The notes beneath the pieces are model-generated. The model saw only the letters and a list, made by a program, of their open reading frames with translations. It ran no database searches and was not told the origin of the DNA. DNA of 64,000 nucleotides from JAMCRM01 sp035561075 (lineage in GTDB: Bacteria; Acidobacteriota; Terriglobia; Bryobacterales; Bryobacteraceae). The stretch is taken from contig DATMYF010000187.1 of NCBI GenBank assembly GCA_035561075.1, positions 33,873 to 97,872 of the forward strand. Reading direction: 5' to 3'. Below are positions 1-7,791 of this stretch, piece after piece; position 1 is the first letter of the stretch, and the number at the start of each line of letters is the position of its first letter. The translations under genes and the position numbers were made by a program.

Positions 1-276
1 GGCGCCCATCACTTCGCGCAGCCCGGCAATGGCGTTCTCGCGCTCGAGTGCCATCACGATGATCGGCCCTTCGGTCATAAACTTCACCAGACTCTGGAAG
101 AACGGCCTCTCCCGGTGCACGGCGTAGAAGCCTTCCGCCTGTTTCTGGTTCAAACGGGTCATGCGCAGCCCGAGAATGCGGAAGCCCGCCTTCTCAATCG
201 TGGCGAGAATCTCGCCGGCGTGGCCCTCAGCCACGGCGTCGGGCTTGATGATGGAAAAAGTGCGCTCAATGCTCAT
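1..276 (-). CDS. ndk: Nucleoside diphosphate kinase, N-terminal part (cut by window edge)
   Basis: Transfers the gamma phosphate between nucleoside triphosphates and diphosphates in the cytoplasm. The visible 92 codons start MSIERTFSIIKPDAV, the standard Ndk opening with the nucleotide-contacting lysine (K11), and continue with the typical RMTRLNQKQAEGFYAVH segment. The catalytic histidine, normally near residue 117, lies outside the window. The ATG shares four bases (ATGA) with the sucD stop, so ndk is the downstream gene of a sucC-sucD-ndk operon and is probably translationally coupled. The identity is clear; only the C-terminus is unseen. Confidence 0.95.
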   Translation of the reverse strand, partial: MSIERTFSIIKPDAVAEGHAGEILATIEKAGFRILGLRMTRLNQKQAEGFYAVHRERPFFQSLVKFMTEGPIIVMALERENAIAGLREVMGA

Positions 277-1139
277 AGTAATTTCTGAATTCGTTCCCCG
301 ATTTCGGCGGGAGAGTTGCAAACCGTGATGCCCGCCTCCCGCATGGCGCGGATCTTATCCGGCGCGGCGCCCGACCCGCCGGAGATGATGGCTCCGGCGT
401 GGCCCATGCGGCGTCCCGGCGGCGCGGTCTGCCCCGCCACGAAGCCCACCACGGGCTTCTTCACGTTCTGTTTCACGTAGGCCGCGGCGGTCTCTTCCGC
501 GTTGCCCCCGATCTCCCCGATCATCACGATGGCATGGGTGTCCGGGTCTTCATTGAACATCCGGATGGCATCCGTGAAATTCGTCCCGATGATGGGGTCT
601 CCGCCGATTCCGATACACGTGGACTGCCCGATACCCAGGCACGTCAACTGTCCCACAGCCTCATAGGTAAGGGTGCCGGAGCGCGAGACCACGCCCACGT
701 GCCCTTCCATGTGAATGTGGCCGGGCATGATCCCGATCTTGCATTTGCCGGGCGAGATGATGCCGGGACAGTTGGGGCCGATCAAGCGCGTGCGCCGGGT
801 CTTGAGAAATTCCCACGCCTTCACCATCTCGAGCGTCGGGATGCCCTCCGTGATCGCCACCACCAGCGACACTCCCGCGTCAGCCGCCTCCATGATGGCA
901 TCGGCGGCAAACGGCGGCGGAACGAAGATGACGGACGCATCCGCGCCGGTCTCACGCACGGCCTGCGCGACGGTATCGAACACGGGCAGGTCGAGATGCC
1001 GCGTGCCGCCCTTGCCGGGCACCACGCCGCCCACTACCCGCGTGCCGTAATCGATCGCCTGTTGCGCATGGAAGGTACCCTCCCTGCCGGTGAAGCCCTG
1101 AACGATGACCCGGGTATTGCTGTCTACGAGTATGCTCAT
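273..1139 (-). CDS. sucD: Succinyl-CoA synthetase alpha subunit
   Basis: Together with SucC this enzyme interconverts succinyl-CoA and succinate with nucleotide phosphorylation in the TCA cycle. The protein is 288 aa from MSILVDSNTRVIVQGFTG; the open frame runs 40 codons further upstream, but only into the G-rich intergenic repeat, so the internal ATG is the sensible start. A CoA-binding Rossmann-type domain comes first, then the ligase domain. The phosphohistidine is H247 in GRRMGHAGAIISGG, matching E. coli His246. Length is normal. It lies about 85 bp downstream of sucC, separated by a G-rich inverted repeat, and overlaps ndk by four bases. Confidence 0.97.
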   Translation of the reverse strand: MSILVDSNTRVIVQGFTGREGTFHAQQAIDYGTRVVGGVVPGKGGTRHLDLPVFDTVAQAVRETGADASVIFVPPPFAADAIMEAADAGVSLVVAITEGIPTLEMVKAWEFLKTRRTRLIGPNCPGIISPGKCKIGIMPGHIHMEGHVGVVSRSGTLTYEAVGQLTCLGIGQSTCIGIGGDPIIGTNFTDAIRMFNEDPDTHAIVMIGEIGGNAEETAAAYVKQNVKKPVVGFVAGQTAPPGRRMGHAGAIISGGSGAAPDKIRAMREAGITVCNSPAEIGERIQKLL

Positions 1140-1149
1140 GAGAAACCTA

Positions 1150-1227
1150 ATAGGGTGTTGGGTGTCAGGTGCTGGGTGTTGGGAAAACCTCGCGGCACAA
1201 CCCCCAGGACCCAGAACCCAACACCTA
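1150..1227. repeat. G-rich imperfect inverted repeat, copy 1
   Basis: The left arm (about 1151-1183) is G-rich on the plus strand, with repeated GGGTGTTGGG units, and the right arm (about 1199-1227) is C-rich, so the two can pair as an imperfect hairpin. Four GGG tracts within 31 bases also fit a G-quadruplex motif (loops 4, 11, 4). The right arm runs into the sucC stop codon (AAG TAG on the minus strand). A similar element lies at 40254-40369. It separates sucC from sucD and may affect their relative expression; that is inference. Confidence 0.75.
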
Positions 1228-2382
1228 CTTCGCCAGCTCCACCACCTTCTCGGCGGCATCCTTCATTCCGTCCGCCACCGTGAAGTTGAAGCCCGATTCG
1301 GCCAGGATCTTGCGGCCCATTTCCACGTTGGTGCCTTCCATCCGGACTACGATAGGCACCTCGATATGCAGTTCGCGGGCTGCCTCCACTACTCCCGTCG
1401 CCAGGGTGTCACAACGGAGGATGCCCCCAAAGATATTGATCAGGACCGCCTTGACGTGCTTGTCGGTCAGCAGAATGCGGAAAGCGTTGCGCACCTGCTC
1501 GGCGGTCGCTCCGCCGCCCACGTCGAGGAAGTTCGCCGGGCTGCCTCCGGCATACTTGATGATGTCCATGGTGGCCATGGCGAGACCCGCGCCGTTCACC
1601 ATACACCCGACCGTACCGTCCAGCTTGATATAGTTCAGGCCGTATCGGGAGGCCTCCACTTCGAGCGCGTCCTCTTCGTTCAGGTCGCGCAATTCGAGCA
1701 GTTCTTTGTGGCGATAGAGCGCGTTGTCATCGAAGTTGAGTTTGGCGTCGAGGGCGTAGACCTTACCGTCCCTGGTCAGGATGAACGGGTTGATCTCGGC
1801 AAGCGACGCGTCCATCGCGAGGTATGCCTTCGCCAGCGCGGCCATCGCCGCGGCCGCCCCATTCACGCTGGCCGCCGGCACCCCAATTCCGAACGCCAGC
1901 TTGCGCGCCTGAAACGGCAGCAGCCCGATGCCGGGCTCAAGCGTCTCTTTGAGAATCGCTTCGGGCGTCTTGGCCGCGACCTCCTCGATATCCATGCCGC
2001 CGGCCGCCGAGGCCATGAACACCGGCCGAGCCTGCATGCGGTCGAGCACGATTCCCAGGTACAGCTCGCGCTCTATGGGCAGCGTTTCCTCAATGAGCAG
2101 GCGCTGCACCGTGCGGCCTTCGGGCCCGGTCTGGTGGGTCACCAGCTTCATCCCGATCATGCGCCGCGCCGCATCCCCCGCCTCAGTGGCGTTCTTCACG
2201 ACCTGGACGCCGCCGCCCTTTCCGCGGCCGCCGGCGTGGATTTGGGCCTTCACCACCACGCTGCCGCCAATCTTTTTCGCCGCCGCTTCGGCTTCTTCGG
2301 CGGAAAACGCCACTTCGCCGTGCGGCACGGGAACTCCGTACTGGGCCAGGATGGCCTTACCCTGGTACTCGTGGATTTTCAT
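1225..2382 (-). CDS. sucC: Succinyl-CoA synthetase beta subunit
   Basis: Beta subunit of the TCA-cycle succinate-CoA ligase, carrying the ATP-grasp nucleotide-binding domain. It is 385 aa, the family's usual length, and begins with the near-invariant MKIHEYQGK. The glycine-rich ATP-grasp loop GGRGKGGGV lies at residues 51-59, and the C-terminal half holds the CoA-ligase domain with a typical MVNGAGLAMATMDIIK segment. It is the first gene of the minus-strand sucC-sucD-ndk group, divergent from trpD. Its last codons (Leu-Ala-Lys-stop) touch the edge of the G-rich inverted repeat. Confidence 0.97.
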   Translation of the reverse strand: MKIHEYQGKAILAQYGVPVPHGEVAFSAEEAEAAAKKIGGSVVVKAQIHAGGRGKGGGVQVVKNATEAGDAARRMIGMKLVTHQTGPEGRTVQRLLIEETLPIERELYLGIVLDRMQARPVFMASAAGGMDIEEVAAKTPEAILKETLEPGIGLLPFQARKLAFGIGVPAASVNGAAAAMAALAKAYLAMDASLAEINPFILTRDGKVYALDAKLNFDDNALYRHKELLELRDLNEEDALEVEASRYGLNYIKLDGTVGCMVNGAGLAMATMDIIKYAGGSPANFLDVGGGATAEQVRNAFRILLTDKHVKAVLINIFGGILRCDTLATGVVEAARELHIEVPIVVRMEGTNVEMGRKILAESGFNFTVADGMKDAAEKVVELAK

Positions 2383-2465
2383 GGAAGCCTTCTGCTACGA
2401 TGTCGGAAACAAAGGGCGCCGGCAGCCCCCCGGGTACCAGCGCTTTTCAAACTTTTCAATATAGC

Positions 2466-3497
2466 ATGTCGTTGATCCCATACCTCCATCGAGTCTGCGA
2501 ACGGCAGCACCTGAGCTGTGCGGAAGCGCTCGCTGCAATGGAGATCATCCTCAACGGCGATGCATCCCCCGCGCAGATCGCGGCATTCCTGGTGGGCCTG
2601 CGAATGAAAGGGGAAACCACGGAAGAACTGGTCGGTTTCGCGCGCGCGATGCGCCGGATGGCAGCCGTGGTGGACACCGGCATGCCCGGCGAACCGCTGC
2701 TCGATACCTGCGGCACGGGCGGCGACGGCTCCCGGACTTTCAACATCTCCACAGTCGCGGCGTTCGTGGTAGCAGGCGCCGGGGTGCGGGTAGCCAAGCA
2801 CGGCAACCGCTCCATTTCCAGCCGGTGCGGCAGCGCTGACCTGCTGGAAGACCTGGGCATCCTGGTGGCAATCTCTCCCGCCGAGAGCGCGCGCGCCATC
2901 CGGGAAGTGGGCATCGGCTTTCTTTACGCGCCGGCCATTCACACTGCAATGCGCCACGCTCAGGCTGTACGGGTGGACCTGCGGATGCGTACCGTGTTCA
3001 ACCTGCTGGGTCCTTTGACCAACCCGGCTGGCGCCACCGCACAAATTGTCGGTGCACCCTCCGCCCCCTCCGCCGAGTTGATGGCCGGTGCACTGGCCGC
3101 CCTGGGGCTCGACCACGGTTTCGTCGTACATGGCTCCGATGGGATGGATGAGGTCACCACCACCGGCCCGACCCTAGCCTTCGAGATCCGCCGCGGCACA
3201 GTGGAACGGCGCACCCTCGAACCCGCGCAGTTCGGAGTGCCGACCGCGTCCCCGGGAGCTCTCGCCGGCGGCGACAAGGTCCGTAACGGCGTGATCGCTC
3301 GCGAGATCCTGGATGGCACGCCGGGTCCGCAACGCGATATCGTACTGGTGAACGCCGCCGCGGCGCTGGTGGCTGCCGGTCGCGTTTCCGATTTTCGGGA
3401 AGGCATGGTTACGGCCGCCAACTCCGTCGACTGCGGAGCAGCGCGCCGCAAAGTAGAGGAACTCGCCCGCTTTACAGCGTCGTTGAGTGGCGCTTAA
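2466..3497 (+). CDS. trpD: Anthranilate phosphoribosyltransferase
   Basis: Couples anthranilate to PRPP in tryptophan synthesis. The protein is 343 aa from MSLIPYLHRVCERQHL. The in-frame ATG 66 bases upstream would add an unconserved tail, so the internal start is chosen. An N-terminal helical domain (about 1-70) precedes the PRPP loop GTGGDGSRTFNIST at 83-96 and the anthranilate/metal segment KHGNRSISSRCGSADLLE at 111-128, all intact. No other trp genes are near, so this is an orphan copy. Its 3' end overlaps the convergent receiver-like gene by 26 bp. Confidence 0.96.
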   Translation: MSLIPYLHRVCERQHLSCAEALAAMEIILNGDASPAQIAAFLVGLRMKGETTEELVGFARAMRRMAAVVDTGMPGEPLLDTCGTGGDGSRTFNISTVAAFVVAGAGVRVAKHGNRSISSRCGSADLLEDLGILVAISPAESARAIREVGIGFLYAPAIHTAMRHAQAVRVDLRMRTVFNLLGPLTNPAGATAQIVGAPSAPSAELMAGALAALGLDHGFVVHGSDGMDEVTTTGPTLAFEIRRGTVERRTLEPAQFGVPTASPGALAGGDKVRNGVIAREILDGTPGPQRDIVLVNAAAALVAAGRVSDFREGMVTAANSVDCGAARRKVEELARFTASLSGA

Positions 3498-3849
3498 GGA
3501 TCTGCGGCAAATTCTGGGAAAACGCCGACCGGGCCATCACCATATCGAAGCCGGCTTCAAGCGCCTGCTGCTTCAACTCACCCTGCACGTGCGATAAGTA
3601 TCCGATCAGGCTGATTCCCTTCAGCTCGGAATTCTCCTTCAGCCGGGCGATTAGCTTCAGCGGCTCCGCCGGCTCGAAATTCAGATCGAAAATAATGAGG
3701 GTGGGCCGGCTTTTGGCCTTTTCCACCACGTCATCGGGGTCCTTGACGAACTCCACCGCCATACCGGCGCGCTTGGCGGCCTCGGTGATCTTGACAGAGA
3801 AGAACAAGTCGCTCAGGACCGCCAAAATCTTCTTGGGTTCCTTCTGCAT
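3472..3849 (-). CDS. Degenerate CheY-like receiver protein
   Basis: A 125-aa single-domain protein with the response-regulator fold pattern. A hydrophobic first strand (KKILAVLSDLFF) is followed by the phospho-acceptor-like D55 in LIIFDLNF and an S/T switch position in LIGYLSHVQ. The first acidic pair is reduced to one Asp (D14), and the conserved lysine after strand 5 is replaced by Ala-Arg (VMARSAF). It may therefore be phosphorylated poorly or act as a pseudo-receiver. The ATG at 3847-3849 (MQKEPKKIL) is preferred over an upstream in-frame start giving 12 extra residues. No histidine kinase is nearby. Confidence 0.7.
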   Translation of the reverse strand: MQKEPKKILAVLSDLFFSVKITEAAKRAGMAVEFVKDPDDVVEKAKSRPTLIIFDLNFEPAEPLKLIARLKENSELKGISLIGYLSHVQGELKQQALEAGFDMVMARSAFSQNLPQILKRHSTTL

Positions 3850-4040
3850 ACGTGTATTTGGCGCGTAATGTCTCGCTTCTAGCACTGCAAAATGTCCTGT
3901 CGCCCTAGTTGAAAAGAGGTGGGAGGGAAACCTAATTCTAACACTGATTGGATGCCGCGGAACGGTTCGTGGTTGCCGACCCCCGCGGAAGACCCCTCCG
4001 GCACTGGGCTGGAGAGTACCGCGTCTGGTATGGTCGATTC

Positions 4041-5549
4041 ATGGAGAACCCTTTCCAGGACCCTCTCCGGTTCGGACGGCGCCTTCCGCCGTGCGCCATC
4101 GTGATATTGGGTGCCACGGGCGACCTTTCCCGTCGCAAGCTCGTACCCGCTCTCTACCGACTCTTCGTTGATCGCCAACTCCCCTCCGGCTTCGCAATTC
4201 TGGGGACCGCCCGGCTCGCCACCAATGACGACGGTTTCCGTGAAACCATGCGGGAAGCCCTGGCGCGTTTCTCTGAAGACACCCCGCCCGACGATTCCAT
4301 GTGGCGGGCCTTCGCGCAGGGCATGTTCTACCTATCCGGCGATATGCACGACCCCGAGTTCTATACCCGGATGGCCGCCCGGCTGGAGGAGATCGCGACC
4401 GTGCGGCAGACCGCCGGCAACGTCCTGTTCTACCTGTCCACTTCACCGGAGCACTATGAAACCGCTGCGCAGGGCATCGGGGCGGCCGGGATGAACCATG
4501 GCAGCGGATGGCGCCGCATCGTGGTGGAGAAGCCGTTCGGCCGCGACCTGGCCAGCGCGCGGCGCCTCAGCGCCAGCTTGCAGGAGATTTTCCCCGAAGC
4601 GGCCATTTATCGCATAGACCACTACCTGGGAAAGGAAACCGTCCAGAACATCCTGGCGTTCCGGTTCGGCAACGGGACTTTCGAGCCGCTCTGGAACCGG
4701 CGCTACGTGGAACACGTGCAGATCACCGCGGCAGAGTCCATCGGGGTGGAAGGACGCGGCGCCTATTATGACCAGTACGGAGCGCTGCGCGACATGATCC
4801 AGAATCACCTCCTGCAGGTGATGGCGACGGTGGCGATGGAGCCCAGTTCCACCTTCCGCGCCGAGGCCGTCCGGGACGAGCGCGCCAAATTGCTGCGATC
4901 CATCCGGATCCTGCAGCCCGAGGAGGTGCCGGACAACAGCGTCGCGGGGCAATATGGACCGGCGCGTATCGGAGGTGAGGACGTCCCGGGCTACCGCCAG
5001 GAGCGCGGCGTCGACGCGCAAAGCTGCACCGAGACGTACGCCGCCCTTACGCTGTTTGCCGAGAACTGGCGGTGGGCCGGTGTGCCCTTCTACCTGCGGA
5101 CGGGAAAGCGCATGCCGCGCCAGGTAACCGAGATCGCCATCCAATACCGGTCCGCCCCGCTGGCCATCTTCAACGGTGAGGAGACGTCGCCCAACCTCCT
5201 CGTCCTGCGGATCCAGCCGGAGCCAGGCATCTCCCTGAAGTTCCTCTCCAAGCGGCCCGGCACGGGGATGATGCTGCGGCCGGTGTCGATGGATTTCAAC
5301 TACGGCTCAAGCTTCGGTGAGCGGTCGCCCGCCGCCTACGAGACGCTGCTGCTGGATGCCCTTGAGGGCGATGCGACGCTCTACAGCCGGCAGGACATGG
5401 TGGAGGCGAGCTGGGCGGTGGTGGAACCTGTGCGGCAGGGTTGGGACGCGGCGGCCCTGACGTTTCCGAATTACTCCGCCGGATCCTGGGGTCCCGCTGC
5501 GGCGGATGCAATGCTGGCCCGCCGCGGCCACGCCTGGAGGCGGCCATGA
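4041..5549 (+). CDS. zwf: Glucose-6-phosphate 1-dehydrogenase
   Basis: Oxidises glucose 6-phosphate to 6-phosphogluconolactone with NAD(P)+, the entry step of the oxidative pentose phosphate pathway. It is 502 aa from MENPFQDPLRF; 31 upstream in-frame codons lack family character. The Rossmann nucleotide loop GATGDLSRRK begins at residue 24. The substrate/catalytic signature RIDHYLGKE lies at 191-199 and includes the catalytic His region, followed by the expected large alpha/beta C-terminal domain. It is the first gene of zwf-opcA-pgl, joined to opcA by an ATGA overlap. No strong Shine-Dalgarno sequence precedes the start. Confidence 0.97.
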   Translation: MENPFQDPLRFGRRLPPCAIVILGATGDLSRRKLVPALYRLFVDRQLPSGFAILGTARLATNDDGFRETMREALARFSEDTPPDDSMWRAFAQGMFYLSGDMHDPEFYTRMAARLEEIATVRQTAGNVLFYLSTSPEHYETAAQGIGAAGMNHGSGWRRIVVEKPFGRDLASARRLSASLQEIFPEAAIYRIDHYLGKETVQNILAFRFGNGTFEPLWNRRYVEHVQITAAESIGVEGRGAYYDQYGALRDMIQNHLLQVMATVAMEPSSTFRAEAVRDERAKLLRSIRILQPEEVPDNSVAGQYGPARIGGEDVPGYRQERGVDAQSCTETYAALTLFAENWRWAGVPFYLRTGKRMPRQVTEIAIQYRSAPLAIFNGEETSPNLLVLRIQPEPGISLKFLSKRPGTGMMLRPVSMDFNYGSSFGERSPAAYETLLLDALEGDATLYSRQDMVEASWAVVEPVRQGWDAAALTFPNYSAGSWGPAAADAMLARRGHAWRRP

Positions 5550-6544
5550 GCACCACCAGTCCCGACCGCATCCTTCGCGAACTGGCGCGCGTGTGGACCA
5601 CGCTCGCGGAGGAAGGCGGGGTGCGCGGCGAGGGCGTGCTGCGCTCCTGCACCATGACCCTGCTGGTGCTCGCCGATGAGACCGACGACCCCTCACCCAT
5701 CTGGGAGACTCTGGCGGCGCTCATGCCGCAACACCCCAGCCGCGCCATTCTCGTTCGCTTCCGCGCCGGAGGTACGGGGGACACGCAGGCGCGCGTCTTC
5801 GCGCAGTGCTGGCTGCCCACTGGCCGCGGACGCCGGATCTGCTGCGAGCAGATCGAAATCACCGCGTCCGATGCCGGGCTGCCGGACCTGCCCGCGCTGG
5901 TGCTGCCCCTGGCCGCGCCGGATCTGCCGGTATTGCTCTGGTGCCGCAGCCCCCGTATTTTTCAAGCCCCGGAACTGCGGCTGCTGGCGGAGGGAGCACG
6001 GAAGATCATCGTAGACACCGCTGCCCTGGGTAGCGCCCCCGGCTCCCTCCAAGCCCTGCTCGAGCGGCGCAACGAACTGCCCGTGGCCGACCTCGCCTGG
6101 ACGCGCCTCACCCGCTGGCGCGCACTGGTCTCACAGGCATTCGACGATCCGGGCAACCGGGAGCGCCTCTCCGCCGCTTCCGAGGTGCGGGTCTCGTATA
6201 CCGGCGACGCACCTCCGCCCGAGGCCTTCTACATGGCCGCCTGGCTGCTCGACGGCGTGCGGCGTGCCGGCGGCGACGCACATCACACGTTCGAAGCTGC
6301 TGCCGGCGTGCCGCCCGGAGTCCGTTCGGTGGCATTGCGCGGAGATGGCCTCGATGTTGCAGTGGGGCTCTCCACACGCGGCTGTGCCGACGTCCGCGCC
6401 GGAGACGCCGCCCAGCGCACCGCCATCGCCCGTCTTCCCGAGCACGCCCTGTTGGCGGAGGAGGTCCGCATCCCGGGCCGCGATCCCGTCTTCGACAGGA
6501 TCCTTCCCTCGGCCGCCCGGCTAGGAGTATCTTCAGCTTCATGA
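5546..6544 (+). CDS. opcA: OpcA-like glucose-6-phosphate dehydrogenase assembly protein
   Basis: In cyanobacteria and actinobacteria OpcA assembles and redox-activates Zwf. This 332-aa protein has the same length and position, and contains the expected patterns: MTLLVLADE near residue 33, an LPDLPALVLPLAAPDLPVLLWCRSP-type strand/turn region mid-protein, and DLAWTRLTRWRALVSQAFDD, a strongly conserved OpcA motif. There is no signal peptide, so it is cytoplasmic. Its ATG overlaps the zwf stop and its TGA overlaps the pgl start, so all three genes are tightly coupled. The assignment rests on motif memory plus context, and no other product fits. Confidence 0.9.
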   Translation: MSTTSPDRILRELARVWTTLAEEGGVRGEGVLRSCTMTLLVLADETDDPSPIWETLAALMPQHPSRAILVRFRAGGTGDTQARVFAQCWLPTGRGRRICCEQIEITASDAGLPDLPALVLPLAAPDLPVLLWCRSPRIFQAPELRLLAEGARKIIVDTAALGSAPGSLQALLERRNELPVADLAWTRLTRWRALVSQAFDDPGNRERLSAASEVRVSYTGDAPPPEAFYMAAWLLDGVRRAGGDAHHTFEAAAGVPPGVRSVALRGDGLDVAVGLSTRGCADVRAGDAAQRTAIARLPEHALLAEEVRIPGRDPVFDRILPSAARLGVSSAS

Positions 6545-7293
6545 GCGGCCGATGGCAGCGCTATTCCGAACCCGAATCGGCCGCCGAGGCGTGCGCTCGC
6601 TACACGGCCGGGCTCCTCGACGAAGCGGTCTCACGGCAGGGCCGCGCCACCTTCGCGATCTCCGGCGGATCCACCCCCAAGCTGCTGTTCGAACGGCTGG
6701 CTTCCCGCGAGGTGCGCTGGGACCGCGTGCATTTCTTCTGGGTGGATGAACGCCCGGTGCCCCCTGACGATCCCCAGAGCAACTATCGCCTGGCGCGGGA
6801 GCACCTGCTTCTGCCCGCGCGCGTCCCGCCGCAAAATGTCCACCGGATCGAGGGCGAACGTCCACCCGAAGAGGCAGCGCAACGCTACGTGGAGGAGATT
6901 CGGGATTTCTTTCGCCTTGGTTCGGCGGAGTTGCCCCGCTTCGACGTCGTACAGTGCGGCTTGGGTGTCGACGGCCACACCGCCAGCCTCTTCCCTGGAA
7001 GCCCTCTGCTCGAAGACCGTGACCGCATCGCCGCGGCCGTCTACGCGGAGACACCGCGCCAGTGGCGCGTGACGCTGCTGCCCGGCGCACTGCTCGCGGC
7101 GGGCCATACGGTGTTTCTGGTGACCGGCGAAGATAAGGCCCGCGCCGTGCGCAACACCTTTAACGAGCCCTACAACCCGCGGCGGTACCCGGCCCAGATA
7201 GCCTCCGGCGACGATGTGGTCTGGTTCCTGGATCAGGCAGCAGCCGGGTTGTTAGAAACGCCAACCGATCGCGATGCCAGACAGGAACGTTAG
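6541..7293 (+). CDS. pgl: 6-phosphogluconolactonase
   Basis: Hydrolyses 6-phosphogluconolactone to 6-phosphogluconate, the second step of the pathway begun by Zwf. It is 250 aa, of the DevB/SOL type related to glucosamine-6-phosphate isomerase. ISGGSTPK near residue 40, HFFWVDERPVPPDDPQSNY and GLGVDGHTASLFPGSP (the catalytic-site loop with its His) are all present. The final 42 bp run over the convergent outer-membrane gene. It is the last gene of the ATGA-linked operon. Gnd is absent from this neighbourhood. Confidence 0.95.
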   Translation: MSGRWQRYSEPESAAEACARYTAGLLDEAVSRQGRATFAISGGSTPKLLFERLASREVRWDRVHFFWVDERPVPPDDPQSNYRLAREHLLLPARVPPQNVHRIEGERPPEEAAQRYVEEIRDFFRLGSAELPRFDVVQCGLGVDGHTASLFPGSPLLEDRDRIAAAVYAETPRQWRVTLLPGALLAAGHTVFLVTGEDKARAVRNTFNEPYNPRRYPAQIASGDDVVWFLDQAAAGLLETPTDRDARQER

Positions 7294-7716
7294 GGTGGGA
7301 CCGACATGCCCGTACAGACGTACCTGGGGCCGTATGAAGAGTGTTCTCCAGAGGTCGATTGTGGCGCCCGCGCCAAAAACCACGGCCAGGCTTCTGTCCT
7401 GTTCAGCAGATACCACACCGGCCCCTACCTGGAAGAAGGGACGTGACCGGCCCGCCCGGCTCTGAATCACATAACTCCCCGTCGCGAAATGCAAGCCTTC
7501 GGCCGAACCATGCACGTTGTGAAACAGGTAATCGAATTGGAACCGGTGCCTGCAGAGGGACGGACCTCCGGCTGAAAACCCAATGCCGGAAACAGCTCGT
7601 GTTTTGCGTTCCTCGCCTGCGGCGAATCCGCCTCCGCCGGCCAGCGAGATGTCCTGTGCCACTACGCTCACCTGAAACAACAGGGTCGCGATCACTCCGC
7701 CCAGAAAGCGTTTCAC
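7252..7716 (-). CDS. Small outer-membrane beta-barrel protein
   Basis: A 154-aa protein with a clear N-terminal signal peptide (MKRFLGGVIATLLFQVSVVAQ). It then shows alternating polar/hydrophobic strands, for example FQFDYLFHNVH, FFQVGAGVV, LFIRPQVRLYGHVG and LTFLSGIAIGWRF. It ends in a phenylalanine, the usual C-terminal signature of BAM-inserted barrels. It resembles small OmpA/OmpW-like eight-stranded barrels, but no specific family is recognised. It stands alone on the minus strand, and its end overlaps the pgl 3' end by 42 bp. Confidence 0.7.
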   Translation of the reverse strand: MKRFLGGVIATLLFQVSVVAQDISLAGGGGFAAGEERKTRAVSGIGFSAGGPSLCRHRFQFDYLFHNVHGSAEGLHFATGSYVIQSRAGRSRPFFQVGAGVVSAEQDRSLAVVFGAGATIDLWRTLFIRPQVRLYGHVGPTLTFLSGIAIGWRF

Positions 7717-7791
7717 CTTCTCAAAGTACGGCGCGGGCCTGCGCAGGTTGTCTGCCCCGTGTAAGCTTCCTGTAGCGAAAAGGTCAGCCGC

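Noticed and set aside
399..1283. Plus-strand open frames across sucD and sucC (for example 399-1283 and 1105-2475)
   Set aside because: They are antisense shadows of long, motif-rich genes in high-GC DNA and have no protein family character.
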